Below, in pieces: positions 10,155 through 22,754 of a stretch of DNA of 64,000 nt. The translations under genes were made by a program, and so were the position numbers. A model generated the notes under the pieces. That model did no database searches. It saw only the letters and a program-made list of their open reading frames with translations, and was not told the DNA's origin. The DNA lies in assembly GCF_965638725.1 (NCBI RefSeq), contig NC_134951.1:43044746-43108745 (forward strand), in the 5' to 3' direction. This DNA is from Aptenodytes patagonicus. Its lineage: Eukaryota; Chordata; Aves; Sphenisciformes; Spheniscidae. Positions within the stretch are counted from its first letter, which is position 1, and each line of letters opens with the position of its first letter.

Positions 10155-13100
10155 GCCAGTTTGTCCAAAGGGAAATATTTCATGAAAATGTACTAATTAC
10201 GATGACATTTCTTTTGCAGACAGAAATAAAAAAAGCATATTGATTGGGTCAAGATGTCACCCATTTTGGACATTTTTGGAATGGAACATACTGATACTTT
10301 TTTCCAAACTATTTTGCATTTAGAAAAGTTCATGTAGCGTTTGATATATTTTTTCTTAATTAAAATAGCAGAATGAAACATTGTGAGTTTATAAAAATAA
10401 AACTCCTTAGTCAACATAAAATATTTTTTTTTGTGGTGAAATGTTTTGGTGAGAAATTTGAGAGAGGTTTTTTTAGATTTTGCTACATCTTAAGATATTT
10501 TCTCTTTTTTAATGGTGCAATTCCTTGTGAAACTCAGTCCCAAAGAAGCTAATTCAATCACAACCACATCTTACGTGGATTTTCCATGGGGGCAGGCTTG
10601 AAAGGTCTGATCTGAAATGGAAAGCTGAAGAGAGAGCCGTGGTCATGTTTTCATTAGTTCTGCCCAGGGCACTGTAGAGACATTCTGGCTTTACACTCTA
10701 CGCAGCCTCTGGATGCTCTGGGAGCTATCTCCAGAGGACCACTGACACTAAAAGGAGCTGGCTTGGGGTCTCATACCTAAACATATTGGCTCAGAGTTCC
10801 TCTCCACCTGCAACTTATAAAACCTTCAGCATATTTTCAGTGCTTAGCCAACACCAATGTCATATCAACAAGGGAGAAAGAAACTGCTTGCAGTGCTTTC
10901 TTTAAAATGGCATAATAAAGCAATGGTCTTCTTTTCTGAGACACTTGCCAGTAAGAGGCTATTAGATTTTTTTTCCTTTATCCTTTAGAAACATTGTGAA
11001 TAGATTTATTAAATCTCATTTGCTGTTAAATGTGCTACATGGCACTTTGTAAGTGGGTTGCGTTTGGTGCTCAATAAAAGAACAGCATGTCACGAACCCC
11101 TCATTATTTTAATTTTGATATCTATAGTTGGCATTTCAAGTCAATGAAAGACATGCTATTCACAACAAAATGGTATTGTTTTACTTCATTTTGAAACATT
11201 TTCACAGTGAAAAAAATGACCATATTTGAGCCCTCAATTTTCCATTACAGATAGACAATTTTATTGTCAGGCTGATAGTTATGGGATTATGTTTTTTCTG
11301 GAAATGTTGAAAAACCTGTCACATTGTAGATAAATTTCAATCTCACTAGCAACGGAAGTTCCAAAATACACTTCAGGTGATGCTGTTATGAACAGCAGAA
11401 TCAATCCAGTAGTTCAGAAGGAGGCAGGATTAGGGAAAAAGTTAAAAAAAAAGGAGCACTCCTCACATATGGAAATTAAAACAGTCACTGTTGACTCCAC
11501 AAAGAGACAGCTCAAATTATCCTCACAATTATCAGGTAGAAGACTGCAAATTATACTCCCAGTTCACAAAGAAAAAGCAATCTGGAGGAGAAGTGCTGAT
11601 TTACATAATCAATATAATACAAATTCAGGGAGGCCACTTTTCAGCACACACAAAAAAAGAAAGCAGAGCAGGAGATGGGATTTGCACTAGGCAGATAATG
11701 GAAGAAGAACCCTGCTGAGAGAAAACTGAGATAAAAGAAAAAGGATTTTAGAGAGAGGACGCAGGACAGCACCACCTTGCCTGTGTGCCAGCCCAGGTGC
11801 CGGCTCTAAGCAAGCTGCAGTCGGGGAGATGATTTACGGCATCTTTTCGGTTTCATAATGTCATCCAAAATGGAGAGTAAACCCTTGGACTGGCTTCTTG
11901 CAGTCTAAAATGTTCTTTGCTTGAAGTCACAAGCATCTGCTGGTTTCCAGGAGTTATAGGCAGGTCCTGAACACGTCTTTTAATTGCAATATTCAAATTC
12001 TAAATTATAATGTTCAATTATAATATTCACTTACAGTTACAATATTCCAAGTGCCTTTGAACTGTGATGATCCAATGAATCAAACCTTCGTCCCCCACCC
12101 CACCTCTTTTTATGATGTGCAGGCTCCAGGAGTCGGGTTAATAGCTCAAGCAATTGAGAAGTATGCCGCAAACTCAGTCACACTGAAAGAGTCCTTCCCC
12201 TGAGCATCAGATAGGCCTGAAGGAGCAAATGTCTCACAGTTATTCTCATATGGATATTTCTACCTGCAACATCTCGCTGCTGGGGAGAAGCTGAGCATTC
12301 CCAGACATCACTGAAGCCAACACCTGTTTTGCAGATGTGACCTAAATAGTTGATGAAAGAGTTCGTTTGGGCTTGTAGCTGAAACTGCAAAACCTGTAAA
12401 TGAGAACGGACTCAATTATATGGGTCCTGATTACACTTGGCTTGATCCAAAGGCAGGAGGTGATTCCCATGGGATCGTGAGCATTGATTATCAGGGAGTC
12501 AGTCCTGCAAGATAGGCTTTGGACTCTGCCCACGGTCTAAAAAGGGCTTGGACACATTTGTAGCTTTAAGCATATTCCCATGGCTCAGTGGAGCCACTGG
12601 GGCTCAGTGAGCTCAAAGTTGGGACCAGACCAGATGAACTTCGGGAAAACAGTAGTGATGAGAAAGGGTGTGTTAGAGCGGAGTACAAGCACCAGGGCTC
12701 ATCGCTTTATTGCTGTGTGCGGCTGGCCAGGCTTTAGCCCTTGCATGGTCCTCCCCGAGAAAATGTCGCAGGACACAAGCTGCAGTGAGTGCAAGTGTGT
12801 GCGTTGGTAAATAGGTCACTGCAGGCACCGCACGGAAACCCAAGTGGCCGAGCGCGGGTCATCCCACTCTGCGCAACCGCAAGGACATCATTAGCATTAG
12901 GCATCTTCCTTTGCTCAAAAGCAGCAAAAATGCAGTGCTGGAGCCAATAGACTGGGCTGTGAAAACATATTTCGGTGCCGTGCAGAAACTCCCTCCTGCT
13001 TCCATTGGCAAAGCTTCCTCTGACTCCCGTCAGGGGGGTCCCAGCCCAAGCGCGACACACCGTGTCCTCCGAATTGCTGAAGCAGGACCGAGGCAGGCCA

Positions 13101-13229
13101 AAATGAGCCACCAGAAAGCTGACCACAGGCAGCCCTCTGCCGCGCCAGACCACAGCGAATAATGCAATACTCACAACCTTCGAAGGAAACTAAAAATAAA
13201 TTTACAGGGAAATAATACATTCTTTCAAA
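10155..13229. other. Unique non-coding sequence, AT-rich
   Basis: The stretch is AT-rich with several T runs and AATATTC-like repeats at about 11985-12045. The part at 12700-13160 is more GC-rich and has frames up to 146 codons on the minus strand, but these start at weak positions and show no family motif. No repeat family recognised. Confidence 0.4.
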
Positions 13230-13560
13230 TCTGAGTCAAACCTAAAAATTAAACAGCTATAATTATCAAACCTAATTTAATTAAAACTAGCTACTCACCA
13301 TCTGGTGTTATTTGTATAAATTTGGAAATCTACTATTTCATATTAAATTCCTCCATTTCACAAATTACGTTAGAGAATGTATTTCTCCACTATAATCATT
13401 ATGTAATTGATCGTTTTACAAATTATATTTCCTTCCACTTGATAGAAATATATTTTGTATAATAACAGGGCAGATGATCAGCCACTTTTTTCATCAAAAC
13501 TGGATTTAAAATTGAGACTTGCAACATCAATAAAAAATAATTCACTGAAGTAGAAAGATG
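13230..13560. promoter_or_regulatory. Candidate regulatory block, TAATTA-rich
   Basis: This very AT-rich unique stretch has clustered homeodomain-type cores (taattatc, tttaattaaaac, gtaattgatc). It is not a simple microsatellite. Regulatory function is inference; an AT-rich neutral stretch is equally possible. Confidence 0.2.
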
Positions 13561-14199
13561 TATGATGAGGCAAGAATTTTTTATTTCACAGCTTGGTCAT
13601 TGAGAGTGTAAATGAGAACTCCATGGGATTTTTTCTGCGTATGTAAGTGTATATGCAGATATATAATACTATATGTCTATTACGTGTATACACAGATTGT
13701 ATAATAGCTAGTGAAGGACAAGAGTTTGATTTGAAAACGCTGTGTACTTTCCTGATTCAGTGTGGAAATGTACGGTTGCAGGCATTTAAAAACATTTTGT
13801 CAAAAATATATTTCTCTTTCTCTCCAAAGACACGTGATAATCATTTATACAGTGCTACGTAAAACTGATGCTAAAATAATGAAGAGAACATCGTGAGAAG
13901 ACTGCAAATTGATTAACACCTAAATATGAATGTTTGACACAGCTAGCATGGGAGTCATGGGTTTCTCAGTGACTTCTTTAAAAATTTCTGTAATTTTTGA
14001 CATGTAGGTATTTCCGTAAGAAAGTAGAGCAGTGTATAAGTATCATAAAAAAAATAATTCCATTGCAACAGGCTCAACTGGGTGTGTTTGCAGAGGGATA
14101 CGCACAGTGGGCATCCATAGGAGGCTGCAGGATGGAGAGGAATCACAGCAAGGTGTTGAGACAGCAGAGTGGGTGCAGTTCAGGGCATAGGCTACCTAA
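13561..14199. other. Unique non-coding sequence
   Basis: I see no recognised element, exon or RNA gene in this stretch. Confidence 0.4.
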
Positions 14200-14300
14200 A
14201 TCAGATTTGGAGACATGGAGTTTATCCCAACTTGACTGCTGATCTGCTATATGAATTTGAGTTAATCTCTTCACGTGTTCCCAATCGATGCAGATTGTAA
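14200..14300 (+). repeat. Possible MIR-like SINE relic
   Basis: The order of words around 14235-14280 (gctgatctgctatatgaatt, then ttaatctcttcac) resembles the core of MIR-type SINEs, whose core carries the words for a gene-like CTGTGTGACCTTGGGCAA segment followed by CACTTAACCTCT. The match is weak and lacks the tRNA-like head, so this is a low-confidence call. Confidence 0.35.
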
Positions 14301-14610
14301 GCACTTCTGGGCAGCAGATGGTTCTCCAGTTGCACTTGCTCAGCACTTGGGTCAAGAGACAGGAGCTCTTAGTGGCAGCCTCGAGGCAGCACTGTAAAAA
14401 TAACAGCAAAACACAAACAAACAAATGCATCTTTCAGACTGGATGGAGAGAGAAGGGAAAGGAATCAATGGAAAGAAAGTGGAGGAATAAAATTCCTCCC
14501 TAAATCTTAAAAAGACACGTTTTTAAAAAATACGTTTCCACCCACAAGTTTGGCATGCCATCACCTGTGGCTGCAAAAGCACGAGTTAGTCCATAAGTCA
14601 CCTATTTGCA
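14301..14610. other. Unique non-coding sequence
   Basis: I see nothing recognisable here beyond short A-rich runs. Confidence 0.4.
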
Positions 14611-14658
14611 ATTCCCTAAAAATAAATGCAGGGAATTCCCTAAAAATAAATGCAGGGA
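14611..14658. repeat. Perfect 24-bp tandem duplication
   Basis: Copies at 14611-14634 and 14635-14658 are identical. The unit begins attccctaaa and ends gcaggga. Perfect identity suggests a recent event, possibly polymorphic in the population. Confidence 0.95.
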
Positions 14659-15729
14659 CACTCCTAAGCCGTCCACAGTGACCGGAGACCTTCCTCAGAG
14701 TGAAGCATTCATTAGTAACAACAGCATTTAGAAACGGTAAGGGAAAGAGTGCTCATGTTTAGTTTGTTTGATATACAATAATCTTCTACGTAGGAATCTC
14801 GTCCGGTCTAAGTTTCCTGGGGCTCCCTAGCAAGCAAGATGCTTCCACTCCTCTTTCCCTTATGCAGCACCCAGGCTCTTCCCTCGCCAGCCCGGGCTCT
14901 GCCCTGAAGCTCCCTCGTTGCAGTGGGCCGCTCCGTTATACAATAGCTCTGTTTCACCGACAAATTACTTGCAAAACTTCACCCCCTTTTTACTCATCAG
15001 TATTTATAGATTAGCACGCAGCAGCATCCAGTCCATCACGTTTGGTACTTTGCTATTTAACAAGCAAACGAATCCAGCACGGACGAGCTTTCTTGTTCGG
15101 CTGCTGTTGGACTCTGCCCTGACAGCAACCTAAAATCACTGATGCTCTTTGGGCACGAGCCTCTTTGCAGCACAAGGGGCTGAGCAGAGGAGCACGAAGG
15201 AGCCCAAATGCGAGATGCTCAGATGTATGCAGAGAATGCAACATGACAAACTGCTAAGTTTGGTTAAATTGGGACTGTTAATTATAGCAGTTTAAATTGG
15301 GTTCTGACTCAGATTTTGAATTCATAGTGGCAAGATGACAGCCTGGAGAAGGTGTTTGCAAATGGCTGACTCAGAGGATGATGATTAGCACGACGGTGCC
15401 TCCTGCCTGCGCTAGTACTATGTGTTTATAGGAGCGATGTTATAAGGTGACAGTTGCCAGTTCAGCTCCACCCCTTGATCTGTTCACCAGAGATTATGAA
15501 GCCTGGAAAGACAAAGTGAGCAAATGGAGGAAGGAGCATATTAATTGGGTGAGTACAAAATGGCAATGCGCCATCTCTCTTAGTGCTCTGTCCTCTTCTT
15601 TCCACATGTAATGCTGGTTTTCCAGATTTTTCTGTAGCCATCCAGCTGCTTCTGACTTGAGTTGATGAAATGGCTTCTGAGTGAAGAGCGAGTATTTCCT
15701 AAATCCTCTCTGTGAGCCAGAGCCACAGA
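14659..15729. other. Unique non-coding sequence
   Basis: I recognise no element or exon. Several modest GC-rich patches (about 14840-14930) are unremarkable. Confidence 0.4.
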
Positions 15730-15935
15730 ATTGCCACCCGGTTCTCCAAATTATGAGGCTGCGGATGGGGGAGACCACAGCCCCCGGTCCCTGCTGGGAG
15801 CCCAGCGCCCTTGGTGGGGCTGCAGGAGCCTGGGGCTCCCGGGACCCCTCCAGCAGCTGAGGGTGCCGGAGCCCGGGAGCCCGGCGCCTCCCCTCAGGGG
15901 CTGCCAAAGGGCTGGACGCTCTGGGGAAAAGCTGC
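15730..15935. promoter_or_regulatory. Short CpG-dense GC-rich block
   Basis: About 200 bp is markedly GC-rich with roughly nine CpG dinucleotides, in contrast to AT-rich DNA on both sides. It holds overlapping palindromic words built on CCCGGG. Both strands have open frames through it (about 96 codons on +, about 137 on minus from a TTG), but open frames are expected in GC-rich DNA. It could be a small CpG island, an alternative promoter or first exon, or a GC-rich relic. No TATA, splice consensus or protein family settles this. Confidence 0.35.
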
Positions 15936-18900
15936 CTGATAGGAGGGTTGCAAAACCTGCCTTAATTTCTAACCAAATTCCACAAAAATTGAACATTGAT
16001 GATGGAAATACCGGCTGCTGACAGATCTCCAGTGTTGTCTCTCCTCTCCCAAAAGTGCTTTTGCTTTTTTCTACCAGTTGTCCTTGAAGTCCTTTCATTC
16101 ATGCTTACATGCAAAATGAAAGTGTCGAAGATTTCCTTCCCTGTGTGCTCACGGTACAGATTAGCTCAACTGTTCAAATGGTTGCTGAAATTCATTTGCA
16201 AATGTTGTAGGTGACTAAGTTTCGTAGCTGTCATTTGTGAGTTACAAGCAGGAGTCAAAAATCTAATACCACATGAATAATGTAGCTAACTCTTGCTTTG
16301 ATCTTAGAAATCCTTATACCTGTGCTTGGCTGAGTACACTATCAGCCAGCCACTGAATGGCGAGTGGGGAGGATTTGTTATGAACTACTTGTGACTGAGC
16401 CAGAAGCCAAGAAGTACATACACTAACATCACTTACCAGTTGCTCGTAGAAATAATGTATAGCTCCTGAAATTATTGTTTTCAAAACTCTAACTCTGCTT
16501 TAATAATTACGAGAATTGAGAGACTAATATATTCAATGAATTACTGTTTTTCATCCATTGAATAGCTGAGAACAGATTGTGATTCCCCGGTCTATTTGTT
16601 ATTCATTGAATTCAACAGATACCTTTTCTAATCTTTAACTCTGCGGATTGAAAGCAAATATCCACAGTACGTAGTTGCTGGTGCTCTGATAAATCATATA
16701 CATCGTTTCTGTTTCCTGACAGGAACACTGTGCAAATACCTAGCCTGAATCCTTGTTTATGCAAACATACAACTGGGTTTTCACAACAGCTTACACATGT
16801 GGCTTTAAAACCTGTTTCCTCATGCTTTTTTTTTTGTTACTGAAGGTCTATTCCCCAAACTGCTGCAGAAAATGAACACAAAAGGAATTTAAGTGGGGCA
16901 AAACTTATTTACTTGTTTTTTTCCCCCACGGAATATTTATGAACAGACTGTGATTGAGGCCCTGATGCAGAAAGGTGATTTATGATAGGCTTAGCTTTAA
17001 ATGTGCTGCCCTGCTCCTGTTGAATTCAGTGTGACTGTGCAAGCAAAAAAATGAAGTATGAGCGTTGTCTAGGGAAGCTCAGGGCCTAAGTTAAGATTAT
17101 CTGAAAACTTTCTGAATTATTTGGCTCTAATAATCACTGTTTGGACACTACTCCTGAAAGAACAAAGTCTGCCATCACTGCTTCCCTGTCCTCTAGACAA
17201 CCTGAACCATGGAATATTGACACTGTTCCCCTGTGCAAATAAAACAACAAAGATAACAGTGAGCATCAACAAATGCATGCACTCTGTAAGGGAACATACC
17301 TGAGAGGGACAAACCCTGGACAAAGGAACAGTCATTGTGGATTTCCTGGAGGTGGCCAATGGTATTTTTCACAACATAACATATTTCACCAACGAATTCT
17401 TCTTTTTTTGTTTCAGAATAAATTTTATACTGTTTTGGAAGTAAGCAAGAACATTTCTCGAGGGCTCCCAGCAGGATTTCAGAGTTTTGACTCTGTGTAG
17501 CTGAGAGGAGGAGGATAGGCAGAGGCATACCTATCTGAGATCATGTTATTCTATTTATTAATCCACAGCAGAGTTCCTACAGGTGACATCAGGGAGCCTG
17601 ACCACTGGCAAAGAAAAGAAACTGATCTTTACGTGTTAACTGAACTGTAATTATCATTTCCACAGCAACAACCCACAATTTCCTGTAAACTGTTCTTGTA
17701 TTGGGAGGATTCTTCTTGGTGGCTTTTGTGCCGCTGCTTTCCAGTTTGGGAGGCCATCCTTACAACCACACAAACCATGCACTGCTTTCAGGTTTATGTG
17801 CCTGCTCTATAGAGAAGCCATATAGATCCATCATGCAAACTCAGTCCGATTCTCAGACCCTGCTGTGAAAGAAGTGTTCTGAAGCTGGGGAGACATCCTC
17901 TAGCAAAAGCATAAAAATCAGAGTGGAGCATCTTCCCCAGATACAAACTTATGCTTAGCCATATGAGAAATGTTCTAACCTACATTTGTGCCTGAAACAA
18001 CTCAGTCAACAGAAGGAACAGGGCATAGTTACGGAGATTTACAGTTTTTGATGTTCTCCAGTGTAGAGATGTAGTGACAGATTTACCAGTCAGGGAGAAG
18101 ACTGGGAGAGAAGAGAAGACAAGGCAGAGTGTTAGCATCTCAAGATCAGTTTGCAGTCTGGATGAGCAGCTCTGTTACTGTCTATGGCCATCTTTTTTTT
18201 CTCCTACGCATACTATCCATCCAGCTATGATATAGCCCGATGGTGTAGTATGGTATATCATCTTTGCCTTTCCCCTCGCTCCTCTGAACTGTGCATTTGT
18301 GGCTGCGTTTGCACCACAGAACACACTAATAGGTCACTTAAACCAGGGATAGCCAAGCCTTTCCTTGGGGAAGCTACAATCAACATCCCCAAACTCCAAA
18401 CTGAAATGCTGCCACCACACTCAGTAATTTGAACAGCCCTGGGAATGGTTCCCTGTGCCTGCCACAGGCAGGGCTGCTCCTGCCCAAACTCTTACTGCGG
18501 TGGAGAGGGTCCACATGGTGGGAGGCCCTCAGAGAAATCAGTTTCTGACCCCTCACTATGGTGAGGTGGTGCAGTGGATGGAGGAGGCTGGGTGGCTCCA
18601 GGGGCTGCATGCTGCTCTGGAGAATATAAAAAGGCAGGTGGGCAGAAGGCAAGTGGGGAGTGAGTGGCAAGAAGGGCTGGCAGGTGCAGGGGATGGTGTG
18701 AGGATGCTGGAGGGCACATGCTCCGCTCTTTGTGCTTGTTGCACCTTCTCAGGGCCGATGGCCTGCAGCAAAGCAGCCGTAAAAGCGGGCATTGTTTCAA
18801 AGCACTTACCCAGTCATGCTTAAAGGGTTTGTACATGTTTGTTAGAGGTTGGAAGCAAACGGGAGTAAAAACATAAGGCAAACCCTCAGGGTAGATGTAC

Positions 18901-19555
18901 TCTGTGAGACAGCTAAATCTGGTCCTGCTGCTTACCAGCTTTGCACCTGGTTAACTCTAGGTCAGAATAAAGCTATATAGGCAGAAATGATTATTTGTGA
19001 CCCCAGACAAGAACATAACCTTTCTATCTTTAGACTCCATTGAAATGGCAATACCCTGATTATGGAATATTTTTCTGCTAATTAGGAATGCAGGATCCAC
19101 AGGTCACTGGGAGTTCATACTATTCCCTTGGCGTAAGCAGATGTCTTCAAAGATAAACCTGTACTAAACATGTCAACAGCTCCACACTATCTTGTATGCA
19201 CTGGAAAAAAAAAAGAAAAGGAAAGGAGAGACAGCAGCTTGCCAAAGACTGAAGAGCCGTTGACTCCAGGAGCTAGATGTTAATTTATGAACATTAAGTT
19301 CATAAATGGCTCCTGGGCTCTACAGCATGTAGCTACCAATGTCTAAGCAGGCCTTACTGCTGAGGTACAAATCTGAGGCAAGGAAGATGTGCTGCACAGC
19401 CTGTAAGTCCTGCGGGGCTGTGCTGGCTTCATGCAGGGTCGACGCGGGCATCTGTACTGTGCTCGCAGGCTGGAGGAGGTGGGGAGCACAGCACATAGGC
19501 ACCCGGGTAACCATCATCACAAGACCCGGTGCAAACTTGCTGCAGCAGCATCTTC
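15936..19555. other. Unique non-coding sequence
   Basis: 16440-16660 is AT-rich and unique. 18440-18800 is richer in GC with frames up to about 129 codons on both strands, without motifs. No repeat family or exon recognised. Confidence 0.4.
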
Positions 19556-19740
19556 ACTCCTGTTTCTTCCTACCCTCTATTTTGCTCCTTTTTCTTGACT
19601 TTATTTCCACCCCACCACCACAGTCTTCCTGTTTGCCTTCTAGCTGCTACCCAAATTCTCCAGTCCCCTTTATATTTCCTTCATCTTTCCTTGCCCACCT
19701 TAAGCGAACCTGCTCTTTTCCCTGATCTATTTTCCCATTT
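19556..19740 (+). repeat. Pyrimidine-rich tract
   Basis: The + strand is strongly C/T-biased, with a purine-rich complement. This bias removes stop codons and accounts for two overlapping open frames here. No repeat family recognised. Confidence 0.6.
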
Positions 19741-20537
19741 CTCATTCAGAGGTGTGCCTTATTCCAGTTGCAGTTTATCCAGGATCCTCTTCTACTCATT
19801 GTTCTTGCTGTAATCTCTTCTCTAGCAAAGGTCTCCCTCCCAAAGGCAACCGGTCATGTTTCCTGGTGAAGTTACCTCCCTCTGCCCTCCCATCAATCTT
19901 TTCTGTACCAGCTGCTAGGATTCAGCTGGCAAGCACCATGCACTCCTTGCGGCCCATGACACTCCCCAAATACTTGCTTACAGGAGGAGAGAGCTGCTGG
20001 CATTGCGATGCCAGCAGAGAAGCAGGGTGAGGGGCTTTATGTCTCTGAGCAGCTGTGGTAGCTGTACCAGTCTAGAACTATGCCCTTACTTTCCCAACAA
20101 ATAGCAAATATTTTATTTTGTTGGCCAGGCGGGAGAGCTGAATCATTCGCATCCTCATGGCTTATAAATCTTCATGTGACAGGTCACAATGGTGAAGGCA
20201 TCTGCCATGCTTTGCTCTTTGGGAAGCAACTGGCCAAGTTTCAACTGCTCTAATACAGTGCTGTTTAACATGAAGATAGCCTATCTCAGAGCTACTTTCC
20301 TGGCCATTTTCTGGAAGGATGATATACTGCCTACCTACATCTAGCCTGTGCAACAAACACTGTAACCATACCCCTCATATGTTTTTTATCCCACAGGATA
20401 CTAAAGCATTTGCAGTTGTTACAGATGCAGGACAGCATCAGCTATCCTTCAAGGGCTGAGCTGGGATTTTGTCCACACTGCCGCACAGCCATTTTCACAT
20501 GAAAAGAAGTGATAAATAACAACCCTTTAGGTGTCTG
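19741..20537. other. Unique non-coding sequence
   Basis: I see nothing recognisable between the pyrimidine tract and the LTR. Confidence 0.4.
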
Positions 20538-21082
20538 TGTTGTGGTTTAACCTGGCAAGCAGCTAAACACCACACAGCCGTTCGCTCACTGCCCCCCTGC
20601 AGTGGGATGGGGGAGATAATCGGAAAAAAAAAAGTAAAATTTGTGGGTTGAGATAAAGACAGTGTAATAGGACAGAAAAGGAAGGGAAAATAATAATAAT
20701 AAAATAATAAAATAATAAAAAATAAGTGATAGAGATGCACAACGCAATTGCTCACCACCGGCCAACCGATGCCCAGCCAGTTCCTGATCAGTGGTCACTG
20801 CCCCCCGGCCAGCTCCCCGCAGCTTTATATGCTGAGCATGACGTCGCATGGTATGGAATATCCCTTTGGCCAGTTTGGGTCAGCTGTCCCGGCTGTGCCC
20901 CCTCCCAGCTTCTCACTGGCAGGACACGAGGAGCTGAAAAGTCCTTGACTAGTGTAAGCACTACTTAGCAACAACTAAAACATTGGTGTGTTATCAACAT
21001 TATTCCCATACTAAATCCAAAACACAGCACTGTACCAGCTACTAGGAAGAAAATTAACTCTGTCCCAGCCGAAACCAGGACA
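20538..21082 (-). mobile_element. Solo avian endogenous retrovirus LTR
   Basis: On the minus strand the element runs from TGTCCTGG at 21082 to CCACAACA at 20538, so it has the TG...CA ends of a retroviral LTR, and is 545 bp long. The flanks gtctg (20533-20537) and gtatg (21083-21087) form a 5-bp target duplication with one mismatch. A TATAAA box lies at 20824-20829 read on the minus strand. A TGACGTCG motif (ATF/CREB-like) at 20839-20846 and a TTA-rich microsatellite at 20693-20723 lie inside. No gag, pol or env sequence adjoins it, so it is solo. I recognise it as an LTR type abundant in neoavian birds, probably ERVL/class III by duplication length; that assignment is from memory. Confidence 0.88.
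20824..20829 (-). promoter_or_regulatory. LTR TATA box
   Basis: The minus strand reads TATAAA about 255 bp inside the LTR from its 5' end, followed by a GC-containing stretch, as expected for the U3/R boundary. With the CRE-like motif about 10-20 bp upstream this could still act as a promoter firing toward lower coordinates. Confidence 0.55.
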
Positions 21083-22095
21083 GTATGTGCCCAAAGATTC
21101 ATGGGTGAATTCTGCCTAGACGTCTGTGGCACGCGCAAGTCTTAGATACATGAGAAGCCCCCAAAGGGTAAGGGACCTACCCAAAGTCAGCGTCAGTTGT
21201 GTATGGTGGGCACTGTGCCTGTGAAGTGGGAAAGGAATTGCCAAAATGTTGGAAGTAACATTCTGCTTGAGGCATAAGAAGCCAGGGCCGTCTCTTTGTG
21301 TGCCATAACAACGCTAATGCTGCTGGTGGGGCCGGGGGAGCTGGCAGCAGAGGGGAGGGGGCTGCAAGGAGCCACACACTGCTGCCAGAGTCGAGCTCAA
21401 GCAGGTCTGTATGGGCTGGTCACCCCAGACACTGCCTTTTCCCTTTCCCGTGCAGAAAAGCAGGCTCCTCTGTCACCATGCCTCTACCTCATCCCAGCAG
21501 AAACATCTGCACACATCTGGTGGGGAGATAGGAGGGGCAGCCAGGGACTTGCTGTGGTACCTGTATTTTCATTAGCGGAAGCATCATCTCCGGTTCTTCC
21601 TTTATCCCCTCGATTTCTTAGTACCGTTGCTTGCATGAATGATAACATTGTAATACCAGCAGTATTGAGGCATTGCTGTAAATAGGGGCAGTTTTAACTC
21701 CGAGTCCCTTTTCTGTCTTCAGTAGGACAGTTTAGGTATTGTTCAAAACAGGAAAAGAAAAAACAAGGCAGGAAACCTATTTCTCAGTGGCACCTGTGAT
21801 GTCTGTTAAAAATGTGTGTGTTACTGAAGGGGAAACATCTTCTCATCTGCCATGTAAAAGAAATTAAGAGGTAACATCTGCTGAGAAATATGACCCAGGC
21901 ACTGAACAGGTCTTGTTCCACATCCTCAGATATTTACAGGATACAGTATACTGGCAGGGCTTTTTCCAGATGTTATATCTATATACGCTATCTTTTTAAA
22001 CGTAAACAAATATCTTTCCACAGAAGACGACTATGCCTCTCCTTCTTTAACGTTAACAAAGATGGAGATATTTTGACTGGTGAAGTCATTCAGGT
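21083..22095. other. Unique non-coding sequence
   Basis: 21300-21690 has overlapping frames up to 129 codons on + in GC-richer sequence, without motifs. No repeat recognised. Confidence 0.4.
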
Positions 22096-22155
22096 GGAGA
22101 GGGACCTCAGGAGGTGGGAAGGGACTGCAGGAGGTGGGAAGAGACCCCAGGACGC
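22096..22155 (-). repeat. Three 20-bp units of CR1-3'-like sequence
   Basis: Three units of exactly 20 bp begin ggagagggac, gggaagggac and gggaagagac. The first resembles the GGAAGGGACC word of CR1 3' UTRs in the antisense direction. I infer that a short CR1 3' piece was amplified in tandem, or that it is an unrelated G/A-rich minisatellite. Confidence 0.6.
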
Positions 22156-22164
22156 ATCATGATG

Positions 22165-22425
22165 GCCTCCTTGCAGGTGGTAGGCAGCTGTTAGGTGTCC
22201 CCGAAGTCGCCTCTTCTCCAGGCTGAACAAGCCCAGCTTTCTCAGCACCTCCTCATGGGGCGAGCGCCCCCGACCATCTTGCTGGCCCTCCGCTGAATTT
22301 GTTCCTATTTACTGGTGCCTTTCGTGTGTATCAGGGAGCTCAAAACTGGATGCAGTATCCTATGTGGTCTATTAAGTAAAGAGGGATAATCCCTTGCCTC
22401 AGTCAACTGTCTCCCCCATAGCAGG
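22165..22425 (-). mobile_element. Old diverged CR1 fragment
   Basis: The antisense reading gives words shared with CR1 ORF2, including cttctccaggctgaacaag at about 22212 and ctcaaaactggatgcagta further on, both of which correspond to conserved CR1 C-terminal coding words. Divergence is high, the frame is broken throughout and the 3' UTR seems deleted or reduced to the 20-bp units just upstream. It is older than the copies at 8531 and 38273. Confidence 0.75.
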
Positions 22426-22754
22426 GAGTTACCCACTGCCATCACCTGCACCATATGGAAATATATTTCCACAATATATGCAAGCACCAGGCAGATAGTG
22501 ATGTTCCAGTGATTTGTTTGTTCCAGTTGGGCGCTTAATGGATTCCCACTTCTCGAGGCCTCTGCGTATTTTGGGGGAAAGCACAAAGGTGTTTTTCCAG
22601 CGTCATGTTGGTCTTTTAAAGGCTGACATCACCATCTGCTCTTCTTCTGCCACAAAGGAAAACTGCGTATTAAAATTTCCCTCCTTTTCTCTTTGGTACT
22701 TAAATAGCCTCTGGTATCACAGTACTAGAGTAGGTTACAATATTTAATATAATT
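22426..22754. other. Unique or undetectably diverged sequence
   Basis: This may include further decayed CR1, since the element could continue beyond 22425, but no word is clear enough to say so. Confidence 0.35.
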
